Shown here in pieces: positions 35,601 through 48,755 of a DNA stretch of 64,000 bases; the stretch's first letter is position 1; every line of letters begins with the position of its first letter. Under the pieces are notes generated by a model. It saw only the letters and a program-made list of their open reading frames with translations. It had not been told where the DNA came from and ran no database searches. Source of the stretch: Molanna angustata (lineage: Eukaryota > Arthropoda > Insecta > Trichoptera > Molannidae). The DNA is taken from the NCBI GenBank assembly GCA_963576475.1, contig OY754972.1:27004424-27068423 (forward strand), given 5' to 3'. The translations under genes and the position numbers were made by a program.

Positions 35601-36332
35601 CCAACACGTAAAAAATATCAAATGGTTTGAGACATTTTTTGAATATGTACATAGGTACCTACATTGGTTTGTTCGATGCCATAAAAATGAAAATTGTCAG
35701 AAAAATCAAATATTATATACAAATTATGCAATTTTATTATGCCTATATCTTTACTAATAATAAACACATTTTTACAATATATGTCTTAAAACTTGCTATA
35801 AAGTCTTGTGTTTCATTTTATTATTTCAGAATCACATTTATTTCAATTTATTTCAAAGGTTTATTATTTTCAAGAAGATTTTCATTCGGAAGAATTAACA
35901 AATATTGTATGGAAAGAGATAAACATGGCGACGCTGTATGGACAAAACGCTTACTTTTAAAATAAGTTAAAAATTATAATTATACAAAATATTCACCATG
36001 TTTTTCACTTAAACGCTAAGTTAATCTTGAAAATATTTTTTTTTCGTGTAAATACGTACTTCTAACTTTTAAACTAACAGATATTTGCGTGCAAAATGTA
36101 CACTTTTTTGACAGATATGACTTGGAAAATTTTGTATGAAAAAAATAATTATTGAAATATTTTTAAAATTCAGCATTTTTATCGCATTATTTTTAGCGTG
36201 ACACTGCATAAGGTATACTGGTACATGTTCGCACATAAATTAGATTTTTAGATGCTCTTGGTTTTTCAGAAGGCGTGAGACAAACAAACACACACACAGA
36301 CAATAACATTATGATTGCTTTATTACTTTAGA

Positions 36333-36715
36333 TATTTCATGTAATTATTTAGTTATATGTATATTTTTTTTATTATTATTGTATGAAGCTATTAATTTTT
36401 GTAAAAAGTATTATTCTGTTCTAAATGGTATTTTCACGATAGGTATATCAGTCATTTCAATGTAATATTTTCGTTTAAATATTTGTATTAATTTATAAAT
36501 AAGATATTTTTAAATGATAACTAATTTATGTTTCAAAATGGACCAAGATTATTCTTTGAAAAGTCTTTCTCCAAACTTCTCAATATCCAACTCAAATAAA
36601 ATAATAAATTATAAGTAGGGGATTCTGTATCTTAGATTTTTTTGTGAATTTATTAATTTCATTTGCTTTCGAGAGAGAGAGAGAGAATATTAATGTGATA
36701 GCGTGTGGTATTTTT
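36333..36715. other. Intronic spacer, nothing recognised
   Basis: AT-rich, with a short (GA)n near 36671-36686. Confidence 0.5.
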
Positions 36716-36769
36716 TTGTTTGTTGAACCAGCTAATAACAGGCAAGTTATTAGCTGGTTCAACAAACAA
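36716..36769. other. Perfect 24-bp hairpin
   Basis: TTGTTTGTTGAACCAGCTAA (start of the arm at 36716-36739) is exactly inverted at 36746-36769 around a six-base loop AGGCAA. It lies in Aps intron 2, about 120 bases downstream of exon 2 on the - strand. Confidence 0.95.
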
Positions 36770-36829
36770 AAGTTTTATTAAAAAAAAATTGACTATAACA
36801 ATGTTATTTCAAATAATTAATTTTGCGGG

Positions 36830-36865
36830 ATATGTGCCGGATTAGCGAGATTGTCCTGTATTATA
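36830..36865 (-). mobile_element. Pogo/Tigger-like terminus
   Basis: The - strand reads ACAGGACAATCTCGCTAATCCGGCAC, like the ends near 13719. Only one end was found, close to the exon 2 donor. Confidence 0.4.
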
Positions 36866-36887
36866 ATTAATAATAATTATTGTATAC

Positions 36888-37043
36888 CTCAAAAACACCG
36901 AGACATCGTCCAAGTTTCCCAACAACTCCGGCTTCTTCAAATACTTCACGGATAGCTGTGACAGAAGGTTCTTCTTCTGGTTCTACACCACCGCCAGGAA
37001 CAATCCAGTTGTCTGGACGACGTGATGATGTCACAAGTAATAC
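36888..37043 (-). CDS. Aps: Aps exon 2: Nudix box exon
   Basis: On the - strand the acceptor TTTGTAG is at 37050-37044 and the donor GTATAC begins at 36887. The 52 codons are phase 0 at both ends. The peptide starts VLLVTSSRRPDNWIVPGGG and contains the complete Nudix box G-x5-E-x7-R-E-x-x-E-E-x-G-V (GGVEPEE...REVFEEAGV), whose glutamates bind the catalytic metal. It ends GKLGRCLGVFE. The P-D-x-W-I-V-P-G-G-G stretch is diagnostic for the DIPP subfamily. Homology to the start of exon 3 (N-R-E-x-K-H-R-T) confirms the join. Confidence 0.95.
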
Positions 37044-37287
37044 CTACAAATGATCAATATACATTCTTCATTGCCTTTGATTTTTAAAAAATAATAAGTC
37101 TTCATACTAATTTTTCATCTTCAGTCAAGTTTTGTTTTGATTTTGACATGCTATGTATATTTTTTAACGTTAATTGTGTAAAATATGTATAGGTTTTAGT
37201 AGCAGTAACATTTATTTAGATGTAAAAACATAGATAAAAATTAATACATCTAGTTAAAAAAGAAAAAATATAAAAATAAAACTTTTT

Positions 37288-37473
37288 GAAACAATTATAG
37301 TAAAGAGAATGACATTAAATTATATAAACATCATATCATGTAAAACTATGAAACAATTATAGTAAAGAGAATGACATTAAATTATATAAACATCATATCA
37401 TGTAAAACTATGAAACAATTATAGTAAAGAGAATGACATTAAATTATATAAACATCATATCATGTAAAACTAT
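37288..37473. repeat. 62-bp tandem repeat, three copies (left half)
   Basis: Units start GAAACAATTATAGTAAAGAG and end CATGTAAAACTAT. The same unit resumes three times at 38638-38823 after an insertion. Confidence 0.95.
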
Positions 37474-38633
<1,160 letters not shown>

Positions 38634-38637
38634 ACTA

Positions 38638-38823
38638 TGAAACAATTATAGTAAAGAGAATGACATTAAATTATATAAACATCATATCATGTAAAACTAT
38701 GAAACAATTATAGTAAAGAGAATGACATTAAATTATATAAACATCATATCATGTAAAACTATGAAACAATTATAGTAAAGAGAATGACATTAAATTATAT
38801 AAACATCATATCATGTAAAACTA
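38638..38823. repeat. 62-bp tandem repeat, three copies (right half)
   Basis: Same unit as 37288-37473, apparently the continuation of one array. Confidence 0.95.
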
Positions 38824-38939
38824 TGGAGAACATAAATAGTTTTTAATTATGTATTTAGCACCTAATTACCCTGTTTATTTTACCATTAAAATAAATACTT
38901 ACACACTTACATTCACTAAATTAATCATAAATGTCTGCG

Positions 38940-39050
38940 CTATGTGTGAAATGAAATTGGTAGTGTCAGGGTGGGTTTCCAACTCGCCGTCACTGGATTA
39001 CTAAGGAAACACATTAACCGCTCTGCCACCAACAATACAATTATGATGTA
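38940..39050 (-). mobile_element. tRNA-derived SINE, copy 3
   Basis: The - strand reads GGTGGCAGAGCGGTTAATG... and AGTAATCCAGTGACGGCGAG, matching the head of the copy at 49729 (GGCAGCAGAGCGGTTAACG, AGTAATCCAATGGTCGCGAG). It is followed on + at 39085-39140 by a LINE-type tail AATTGCCTACAGGCAATAAG. Confidence 0.6.
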
Positions 39051-39179
39051 AATGATTATAATTAAGTAGGTTGTGGTTGACTGGTAGAAATTGCCTACAG
39101 GCAATAAGTCCGCCACATTATGTGATTTGTTATGCATAATAAAAGAGTTTTATTATTATTATAGGTACTGCTACGGTGT

Positions 39180-39245
39180 GAATCCGTGGGGCGAAGCCTG
39201 GGGCTTCGCCCTGTGACGGGAATCGAACCACAGCCACCAACTAAC
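39180..39245 (-). mobile_element. tRNA-like SINE head fragment
   Basis: The - strand has GTGGTTCGATTCCCGTCAC, a near-perfect B box, preceded by CTGGTTAGTTGGTGG. No A-box/acceptor pairing that would make a real tRNA. Confidence 0.45.
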
Positions 39246-39249
39246 CAGT

Positions 39250-40675
39250 AATTTGCATGAGACTATCAGGGATTAACAACGTCCTGTCGATTATTGCGAG
39301 GTTGCATACAGCTAAGAAAAATTATTAATGACAAAAGATGTTTTACCAATAAAAAAAATTAATTATGTGCATCAAGTCAGTACATGAACGGGGTAGAGAG
39401 AGAGAAATAGAAAATCAAGAGAATTTATGAAACGATTTTTATAATATGTAGTAAATTAGTACATATAAACTTAACATTATGAACACAAAAACAAGATATC
39501 GCTGTCAAAGTTATAAATGATTATTTGTTTGAATTTTACTATTTCTAAATATAGTTTTATCAACTTGATCGCCATTACAATAAGCGATACTCAAAGGAAA
39601 CAAAATTAAAAGTTACTGTTTTTATGATTTACAACAAATTGTTTAAATAAAATTTTATAACAAAATTGGCCAATTTTACATTGTTCTACTATTTATTCAG
39701 TATCAATTTAAAAAGGTTTCTTTAATTTAATCAACTTTTATAAAATTATACTAGAAATTAAACAGACAATAATATCGGTAGATAACAAATTTATACCAAA
39801 AAAATATCAGGTACCGTATGGAATACGGGCCTCGATCATAATTTTACATTTAAATTAAATTTGAAACATGGTAATAAATATAATAATCCGGGTAACGAAG
39901 CTGTATGAAGTTAATGTTGGTGAAGTAGCAAACTATTGAAATTACAAAATACGCCATTTTTTATCCATTAGATGAATGTCATTTTCGGCAACCAAATCAT
40001 GTTTATCTCACATAATATCGAGTGATGAGAATATCACTCGAGTATAATTTACGGCAAAACTGATAAATTAATAAATTTTCATTTCCTTATGGAAAGCCGG
40101 GTCAAAACATTTAGGTTAAATGGTATGGGAAGAAAGGAGTCAAAAATTAACTCTGTAACAAAGCACAAAAACAGATAGCTGGGTCATGTGATGAAGGCAA
40201 AAATTATTATGTAATATAATGACTTATTGGACACTCACCCTTTCTATCCGAGCACAACACTTAGCGTGTGATGTTTTTTAAATTTTTCCTTACGCCAACA
40301 TTTAGGCATTTTTGTTTTACTATAGCACATCATCTTCACGCGTCAAAGTAAAAAGAATCCCACGGAACAAGGAGAGGTCACGTGATCAGGCGGTATTGCC
40401 AGTCAACGAAAACAATTTACGTCGAGATCGTTGGATAACTACTAAAATGTTGTCAGTTTTTAAACGTAGGCTCCAACTTCGACCTCAACGCAAAGTTAGT
40501 CATGAAATACTATTTACTTTTATAAATATAACATGACAGTACATATAAAACAATTTCAAAAATTTTTTGACTGGTTGATTTTATTTTTGTAGATACTTGT
40601 TAACTAAACTAAAGGGAACTTGTTACTAAAGAGATATCATGTTTTTAAAAATCAAAAATCTATTCTGAGTTCTGT
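39250..40675. other. Intronic sequence, nothing recognised
   Basis: A 74-codon basic ORF (40312-40536) has no recognisable domain and no splice context that I can support. Confidence 0.4.
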
Positions 40676-40885
40676 GGCTTTACTCTCTTGCCACTCAAAT
40701 CCAATCCCAATTTTGAATTTTCACTAAGAACCAATTTTCATAATGGAGAACAAGGTGGAAGGTAGGTATGTTCAAATCTTAATAGTAATTAGAGTGCACG
40801 CTTATAATGGATAATAAGGTGGCAAGTAGGTAGGTTCTAAGCGTTGATTGAAATTGGATTAGCAATCTAGTTTAGAGAGTAAGAC
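40676..40885. mobile_element. Small MITE-like palindromic element, copy 2
   Basis: TTTACTCTC...CAAATCCAATCCCAATTTT on the left is imperfectly inverted on the right as GAAATTGGATTAG...TAGAGAGTAAG. It resembles the element at 665-850. Confidence 0.55.
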
Positions 40886-41979
40886 GGCTGTATTTCATAA
40901 AACAAGTCTATATTGAAAATGAGTAAAGATATTTATTAGGAGTTAAAGTATGCAAAATAATTTTCTTCCATTAAATTATTATATTAAAATAGGTAGTCGG
41001 TTGAGGCGAGGTCCGGCAAGTAACGAGGATGATGAATGGTTTCTAACTGCAGGTCTTGTAGTGTTAAAAAATTTTCTCATGCAGTGTGAGGTCTTGCGAT
41101 ATCATGGAGCAACAGTGGTGAAGATTGATTGACGAATCTGAGCTGTTTTTCTGCGAATTTCGCCATCTCACATTGTTAGCGTTGATTAGCCGTATCCTCT
41201 CCAAACACAACATTGACATTAAATATAAAAACAATTGAAAGTCAAAAAACAAATGTACATTTTATTTTTAATGTAGAATGTGATAAAAGTTTCATTCTGA
41301 AATGCATTATGCAGACTTAACATAATCACCCCAATTTCAAATTGAATTACTCAAAATGTTTAACAGTGTGTTTCTAGAAAAAAAACATAAGTGTATACAA
41401 CATTTCTCTAGTGAATGTTCCTCACACAATTTTAAAATTCAAGCTAAATTCCCCTAAAATAAATATTAAAAATATCCTCTTTTTCAGCATTTTTTTTAAA
41501 TTATTCCAAAACTATGTGTCGCAGAGAAATAAATCTTGTATATGCTATATAAGAGTGCATAAAATCAAAGTGAATGACCGATAAAGTTTTTTCATTTGTG
41601 GAAAGGGTAGTTCTAAAATTGCAAAAAAACAACAAATTTTTGGGTGTGCGATAATTTAAATCACGTATAAACCTTTTTTAATGCACACGATAGTTACCCT
41701 TACTAACGCATAACTTCATAGTGCATTAGGCGGTTTTAATATATGTTTTTAGTGACTAGATTATATGTCCTCTTAATTTAAAATCAAAGTTGCCAGTAGG
41801 TTAAAACGGCAATTTCATATTTAAACCCTTATTATTATTTACACAAACTTAATAATTAACGCAATTGTACAATTATTTGTAGGAATAAGTCTACATATAA
41901 TTAACAAGCAAACACACTGAATTTGACAATTAAGAACAGTATGATATAGAAAATGGCCATTTTAAAATAAACAAAAAAA

Positions 41980-42311
41980 AAGTACAAAGCTTGTCCTTTC
42001 CCTTGCCCATCGCAATAATTTTTACATCAATAGAAAGTACAAAGCTTGTCCCTTCCCTTGCCCATCGCAATAATTTTTACATCAATAGAAAGTACAAAGC
42101 TTGTCCCTTCCCTTGCCCATCGCAATAATTTTTACATCAATAGAAAGTACAAAGCTTGTCCCTTCCCTTGCCCATCGCAATAATTTTTACATCAATAGAA
42201 AGTACAAAGCTTGTCCCTTCCCTTGCCCATCGCAATAATTTTTACATCAATAGAAAGTACAAAGCTTGTCCCTTCCCTTGCCCATCGCAATAATTTTTAC
42301 ATCAATAGAAA
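41980..42311. repeat. 55-bp tandem repeat, six copies
   Basis: The unit AGTACAAAGCTTGTCCCTTC...TACATCAATAGAA is repeated six times with one T/C variant in the first copy. There are no spacers. Confidence 0.95.
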
Positions 42312-42312
42312 G

Positions 42313-43453
42313 ATAATATTACGGGAAAATTAAAAACTCTTGGCGGAAATGCTTTGAAAAAGTACTAAAACTGCACGAAATAATCAATTACAATTTCTTA
42401 CTTTTCTGACATTATTTGAATTTTTCCCAAATTCACCTCTAAGTAGCAACGCTGCTCCATACAACTTGTGTTTTGAACTCTAGCGGCGAATATTTGAACA
42501 ACTAACAAGTCATCTTTAATAAAGATTATACATAATTAGCCAATTAAAAACAAGAATACAATGACACACATAAATTAATACAATATTCTTTACATTATTA
42601 TATATTTTTTATATGTAAAAAATAAGTTCATTAAAAACAAGACACAGATTAACTAAACACAACTAACACGAACAAGAAACTTAAAAAAAAAAACAAAAAA
42701 TATTAATATATATTCCTATCAACATATTTTATTTCAAACGCCAAATATGATGAAACACAAATTTTTGGTGAATGAGTACCTACTGGTAAAATTATGAAAC
42801 GTAATAAAGCTGTGTGTTATGCAACTACCTTAGATAGCTAGAGGATAATATCATTCTAACTCAACATAGCCAAATTGATAATAGTTGTTGTTATCGCGGG
42901 ATGTAATTCTAGTGAGGAAGGCACTTCAAAAATATGTACATTTAAAAAAAATATTAAATAAATAAAATAATAAATTCACACATACAATTCTTTTAAAGAG
43001 GCTATATAGTATATTTTGAAAATATTTTCCGCAGAACCCTCAAAAGATAGGTCTTAACTTTGAAATAAAGATCAGTTTGTTTGTACATCTTTATTCTATT
43101 GCATGAGTTTTTTGAAATTTGAATTTCTTTAATACTTTTCTTGTAAAATTAGTTTTAGTAAAACCCTTTTTAATTTTTTTTCTATACGTAACTAAAAAAC
43201 TACAAGGCCTATGAAGTAGATTTTTATTTCCATCGAAAGAGAATATGAAAATCTACCGGCTGAGTTTTTTTATTACAATAATATTTTAATTACTATTCTT
43301 TCTGTTTAAAAAATCTCTGAATTTTAAAATTTTAAATTTTTATCACAAAAAAATATTGCATGTCACAGATTAGGTGATATACAATATTTTTCATGTTGCA
43401 TACATAGGAAGGTAATATAGTGTGCATTTTTGTGTACATCCGTATACCTAGGG
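42313..43453. other. Intronic sequence, nothing recognised
   Basis: AT-rich, only chance ORFs. Confidence 0.5.
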
Positions 43454-43534
43454 CAGGGGTCACCAAAGTACGGCTCCAGAGCCGCATGCGGCTCTTTGGC
43501 TCCTTGAGTGCGGCTCTGGCACAAATATAAGAAC

Positions 43535-44809
43535 TTTTAGGATTACTGCCATTCAAAGGTCAGACGCGTGGAGAGGATATTGCAAATGCTGTATTGGAGT
43601 GTATGGATAAATATCATATTCCTCTTGAGAAAATTGTGTCGATTTCAACAGACGGGGCCAAAAGTATGAGCGGCATCAGAAAAGGGTTTGTTGCCATTTT
43701 GAAAGAAAAAATTAATCACGAGATATTGCCTTATCATTGCATTATTCACCAAGAAATGCTTTGTGCACAGACGTTACCGGAAGAAATTAATAAAGTTATG
43801 GGATTAGTGATTACGATCATCAACTCTATTGTAGCTAAAGCTCTTAATCATCGTCAATTCAAAGAATTTTTAGTTGAAATGGAGAGTGAGTACGCTGATC
43901 TTCTGCTTCATAACAAGGTTCGATAGTTATCCCTATTGCCAGAAATTGAAGTATTTCTCCTTGAGAAGGGTATTCACTATCCAGAACTTATGTACAGACA
44001 ATCAGTGGATCCAAAACTTTAATTTCATGGTAGACGTTACGCCTCATCTAAATCACCTTAACGTAAAAGTACATACAAGGGAAAGAAGATGTTAGAAGAA
44101 GTCATTTCATTGGAAAACAAATTATCACTTTTTGCTGAAGATTTTGAAAGGGAAACATTTTCACTTTCCAAGCGTGCTGAAGCATCGCCAAGACCTCTAT
44201 ATACCTCTATTGACAAACACCATTTCAAAACAACAATTTTAAATATGAGGGAATAATTTATCAACAGGTTTCAAGAGTTTAAAAACAGAAGAGCGACCTT
44301 ATCATTCGTCAAAAATCCTCTTAATGCTACGATAACTGAGTTGAAATTTTCTCCTTTTGACATTGACATCAGTAACTTTGAAATACAATTGCAGGATTTA
44401 AAAAAAACAAGGAAATATGGAGCTCTAAATTTCAACGTCTTTGTATTGATTTGGAAATGTTGGAGAAGAACAAATGTGATCTTAGTTCACAACACAAGTG
44501 CAGTCTGATTTGAAAGACCTGGAGAAGGAAGACATGATCATTTTAAGCGTCTGGAATAGTATTCCTGACTCTTACAATCAGCTGAGAAAACTCGCGTTTG
44601 CTGTTCTTTCCCTTTTTGGTTCTACATATTCACGCGAACAATCTTTTTCAAGCATGAACTTTATCAAGAGTAAACTGAGAAGTCGTCTTATTGATGAGAA
44701 CCTGGAATCATGCCTAAAATTAAAAACAACAACATACAAACCTGACTTACTGAAACTTTTCAAGGAGATGCAAGGACATTACCCCCTATTCAGTAACTAT
44801 TGTAACTAA
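43535..44809 (+). pseudogene. hAT transposase remnant (GTF2I-repeat/ZBED-like)
   Basis: The open frame from about 43535 reads LLPFKGQTRGEDI, then IVSISTDGAKSMSG (the second catalytic Asp region) and CIIHQEMLCAQ, and stops at 43926. A second frame has QNFNFMVDVTPHLNHLNVK (about 44017). The last piece, 44498-44809, holds the C-terminal dimerisation block (LSLFGSTYSREQSFSSMNFIKSKLRSRL). The N-terminal half with the BED finger is missing, and frames are broken at about 43926, 44050 and 44250-44500, so it cannot make a working transposase. The current stop is inside the nested MITE. Confidence 0.9.
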
Positions 44810-44995
44810 AATAGGAAGTTTTTTGATACGTCTCATTCAGTAACTTTTTAAGAACATTCCAGCCAAAATAGGTACGTTCCTATTCTACTATTTAGTCCAA
44901 GTTGATATTTTATAACGCTAAAATAAGACCGTAAATCTAAAATCTGCAATTTTTGAACATTCCTATTTTAGTTACAATATTTACTGAATAGGGGG
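44782..44995. mobile_element. MITE nested in the hAT transposase end
   Basis: CCCCCTATTCAGTAACTATT... at the left is inverted at the right (...TTTACTGAATAGGGGG), with arms of about 36 bases. TA flanks both sides (44780-44781 and 44996-44997), a mariner-type duplication. Removing it and one TA lets the hAT frame read MQGHYCSH then stop, a normal-looking end. Confidence 0.9.
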
Positions 44996-45383
44996 TATTG
45001 TTCGCATTAAGTGTTTGTTATTAATTTTCAAGATTTAAATTTATGGATACTTTTCTTTCATATTATTGCTTAATAACGAATAAATCTTTATTAAGTGTTA
45101 AATCAAGTTTTATTTAGTGTACCAGTAATTTAATGAAGGTCTAAAATTATAATAAAGGTTTACTAAATTAAAAAACAGATTTGGCTCTCAGATTTTTTTT
45201 GAATCGTTGTAATGTACATATTTGGCTCTTTGGCCAATAAGTTTGCCGACCACTGACCTAGGGTATACAAGGGCCTTAATAATGAATAATTATGTAATAT
45301 ATGATGAAGGAACTACTTTGGCAAGTATTTAACATTCATAGGTCTTTTGTAATTTGTTGTATGTTTCCCTTTAATTTAAAGAA

Positions 45384-46580
45384 ACTAGTTGCATGTAACA
45401 CATGATATCCAACTGTCGATGGCGATAGTATGCATAATTGAAGAATACATACCTACCAAACAATAAACACAATTTAATAAATATTTTAAGATATTTTGCA
45501 TAAAACATGTAGGTATATATGTTAGGATAGGATAGTATGGAGGTCAGTCTGTTTTCCCTACCCAGAATATAAAAACAGCATGATGTATGTTTGTAGATTA
45601 AGTATCTGTATCAAACTATTGAGTGATATATTGTGTAGTATGACTGCCTTACAAATTGTATGAAACAATATGGTCACTAAATTCAATTTTTATAAAAATT
45701 GTTAAAAAAAATTTGGGATGTACCTACCTACTACCTACAATGTTCAAATTTTTTGTAGAAAATTAAATTATCTAGTTGGGGTGTTTCGGCTTTTTGATTT
45801 TTTTAAAAACTTTAGAAATATAGGTAGTTAAACACATAAATTTATCATAAAAACAATATTTTTCTTAATAAAAAATGTTTGAGACACTGAAACTTTTTTA
45901 AAAAAACAAATTTGAAATTCTGTATTTGTCTAAATTTATACAAATTTCCGGTGTTCTAGCTTTTCTAATTTTTGAGATATATGGAAAAATAAAGTAAAAA
46001 TTCAAAAGTTGATAACCCCTGATTGAAACAAAAATTCAAAATTTTGAGTATATAAAAGTTTTATAGGTCTATAACTTTTTATTCCTTCATTCATTCATAC
46101 CATCACGGCATATCCCACAATGTGGGATAACCAGCGAAATGTGTGCGGGTGTGCATTGCCTTATAAAAGGGAGCACAACACATCTATGTATATCTACACA
46201 CCAGTCTCGTTTCACCAAAAAAGGCACTACATTCAGAATGGGTGGTGAACCTCATTGCTGAACTATGTAAGATGTTATTGTTGCCTGTTGTATTTTCGAT
46301 TATCCGGCTCTTACGGGACACTCGAAAACAATGATTTAAAAGAATGGAAACACTATTCTAAGCCGGTGCCTCACAGCGTATTTTCTGATATTTTAGAAAG
46401 TGTGCATTTAGCGGATCAGAAGTTATAAGGGACACACACACACACACAAAATGTTCTACTTCAAATTCTGAATTCAACTATATATAAAACTATACATATG
46501 CTACGAAGCCTCTTAGTTGGTGTTTTTGGCATGCAAAAAGTCCACTACACAATACAAAATTTTCCTTCATATTAATTATT
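45384..46580 (+). mobile_element. Repeat R, copy D, with internal insertion
   Basis: It starts TAGTTGCATGTAACACATGA and ends GGCATGCAAAAAGTCCACTAC, as in copy A. A foreign block at about 46083-46385 (from ATTCATTCATACCATCACGG to GTGCCTCACAGCG) interrupts it. The (CA)n is only about 18 bases. Confidence 0.7.
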
Positions 46581-46684
46581 ACACTGCAAAAATAAAAATA
46601 TGTTATGAAGTCCCGTGTGTAAAATACTTAAGTACCTAGTTATAATAATATATCATCATTTTAAATATACCTATTCTATATTCT

Positions 46685-47142
46685 GTAGGTACATAAATAC
46701 CATCATGCCATGTCCCTCGCGGGGTAATCCTGGCACGCATCCATTGCTTCGTCAACATTCATGCATTGTCTCATAAATGTTCGTCTAGTGTTCACATGGT
46801 CGTGACATCCCTTTCAACTCTCATTCCATTTATATCCGCATTCATATCTAGTCAAAGTGCTCCATTCACTCTGTTTCCCGGATAACTCTTCTTTCGATCT
46901 CCTTATCATGCCATCAAGTCATCCATTCCATTGAAACATGCATCCCAAATAGACAAATTCGTTGACTCACTTGAGCCATTCGTTCTCAACTCTTATATGA
47001 TACGCTGTTCCACTTATACTCTTTTCAAAACCCCTGCCTTTGATTCGCTAACATTCATCCTCAGTCCGTTCTCTTTGTATCCTTCATATACCACTTTCTG
47101 CTAACATAATTATATCGTCTGCATACATCAAATCTCGTAGGC
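46685..47142 (-). mobile_element. LINE fragment with YADD motif, - strand
   Basis: The - strand reads RDLMYADDIIMLAESG near 47140-47095, then an NGLRMNVSESKAG-like block and EFVYLGCMFQWNG, in broken frames. It ends in a GGCATGATGGTATTTATG tail. Same family as the copy at 3027-4262. Confidence 0.75.
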
Positions 47143-47380
47143 ACCTACACAATATAGAATATTCAATAAATATTTTTATATTAAAAATTGTATTATTTTA
47201 CAAAGAAAAAAAGACAAACATTTCTAACCGTTTCAAGTCTGACGATTATTTCGGAGTAGTGTCTTGAGTAGTGTCAGAAAACCAACTCTTTTATAATATG
47301 GACAGACTTTGTAAATAATAACCAAAAATAATTTATATTTTTGATACTCAGTTATAAACTGACTTATTTCTAAATGATAA

Positions 47381-48300
47381 TTTTTTTTTTTTTTTTAATT
47401 TATTTGAAAAAATGGGCAACGTACAATAATATTTTTTTAAACAAATATAATAAATAAGAATAGCAACATAAGTAATTGTAAATTAATCAGCCCACCTTTG
47501 ATTTCATGGTGCATTGTACTAACTACTGGTAACAAAAAAATATAATAATTATTCCTGTCTAACGTGGCTCCTGAAAAGAGTCCTGGACATACAGAATATG
47601 TCCACGGACCTGATCTTTTCCAAATTATTATGCGTGGTAAGGCATCGGTACAATGGCAAATTTTGAGCGGCATTAGTGTTTTTTTTGTCTAAAAAGAACA
47701 TTGAGGTGTGTCTTGTTCGTCTGTTTGGTATGTTGAAGTTAATAATTTTCAGAAGGTCTGTACAGTCAATATTGAAGTTTATTATGTCATAAAGGTACAT
47801 TAAGTCTGAGGTCCTTCGTCTTGTCTGTAAAGTCTGCAATTCATGTTTGTAGTTATTACCAAATTTGTACTTCATATGTTTCAAAAATATTTGTTGTATT
47901 CGTTCTATATTGTTAATATAAATATTATATTGTGGATTCCAGATGACTGATGCATGTTCCAATTGACTTCTAACAATTGTGTTATATAGTAAGATAAATG
48001 TTTTCACTTGTGTGAATGGTTTGCATACTCTCATCAGGAATCCCAACATTTTATAAGCTTTCAGTGTAATTGTGTCAATGTGTTTGTCAAATAAAAGTTT
48101 ACTGTCCAGTTGTATACCTAAGTCTCTACAGTATGATTTCTTATCAATCGCCTCCCTATTGATTGTGTATGTGTATTGTATTGTACTCTTTTTCCTAGAG
48201 AATGTAATGGAGTGACATTTTTTTACATTTAGTAACAGCTTATTCGAGACACAATAAGAAGTTAGTCTATCAAGGTCAAATTGTAAGTTGTAAAATAATG
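47381..48300 (-). mobile_element. LINE 3' part (reverse transcriptase C-terminus), - strand
   Basis: A 166-codon open frame at 48049-47549 has FILLYNTIVRSQLEHASVIW (the R-S-x-L-E-x-A-S-V-x-W motif of CR1/Jockey-type elements). Upstream, to about 48300, another frame gives CVSNKLLLNVKKCHSITFSR and DLGIQLDSKLLFDKHI. The 3' end has a poly(A) tail (poly-T at 47381-47398 on +). It is 5'-truncated and frameshifted. Confidence 0.85.
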
Positions 48301-48755
48301 TATAAGGTACTTATTTAGATTTAAATTAAATACTATTAATAAATTATATTATTCAAATGAAAAGAGAACAATGGAATGTATATTTTTGTTTGGGAAAAAA
48401 TATAAGAATTTGCTGGTCATTCTAGTTTATTCTAGATTAGACTTTGATAAAAAGAACATCTTGTAAATATCTTTATTGTAATATATTCTTCTTTTTGATA
48501 TAAAATATACCTTTGGTCATAGAATTATAATATACTAGAATTCTCATTCCCATACAAACTCTCGCTGTATAAGAGAAGCCGGCTCTTGTCTATGTATGTG
48601 TAATACTGTCGGTAAGCGTTGTACGTATATTACCACTCGGTATGACTGTGTGTGTAAATAATGTTGCAAACAGTTAAAAAATTCCCTATATACTTAAATG
48701 GTGTTAATAATTTTAATGTCATTATTTGAGTTAGTAATAAATATATTTTTTTTAC

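Larger units (their letters stand above)
31910..36332 (-). mobile_element. Non-autonomous Helitron, copy 3, with satellite expansion
   Basis: On the - strand it begins TCTAAAGTAATAAAG at 36332 after an A and ends GGGATATAAAAGCTAG at 31910 before a T: the same borders as copies 1 and 2. The 5' 700 bases (36332 to about 35610) and the 3' 1.3 kb (to about 33230) are collinear with the other copies. The sequence between is replaced by C-rich short repeats and the 114-base satellite array. Confidence 0.72.
43454..45255 (+). mobile_element. hAT transposon with 8-bp target duplication
   Basis: It starts CAGGGGTCACCAAA and ends as the inverse of CAGTGGTCGGCAAA. The 8-base ACCTAGGG occurs at 43446-43453 and again at 45256-45263, an exact hAT-type duplication. 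Inside are remnants of a GTF2I-repeat/ZBED-like transposase (next entry) and a nested MITE at 44782-44995. The G-C-T-C-C-A-G-A-G-C-C-G-C type subterminal sequence near both ends (GGCTCTTTGGC) is typical of this hAT group. Confidence 0.92.

Noticed and set aside
41980..42311. Regular 55-base repeats that could suggest a CRISPR array
   Set aside because: The whole unit is repeated with no unique spacers, in a eukaryotic intron; the same applies to the arrays at 141-380 and 5714-5957.
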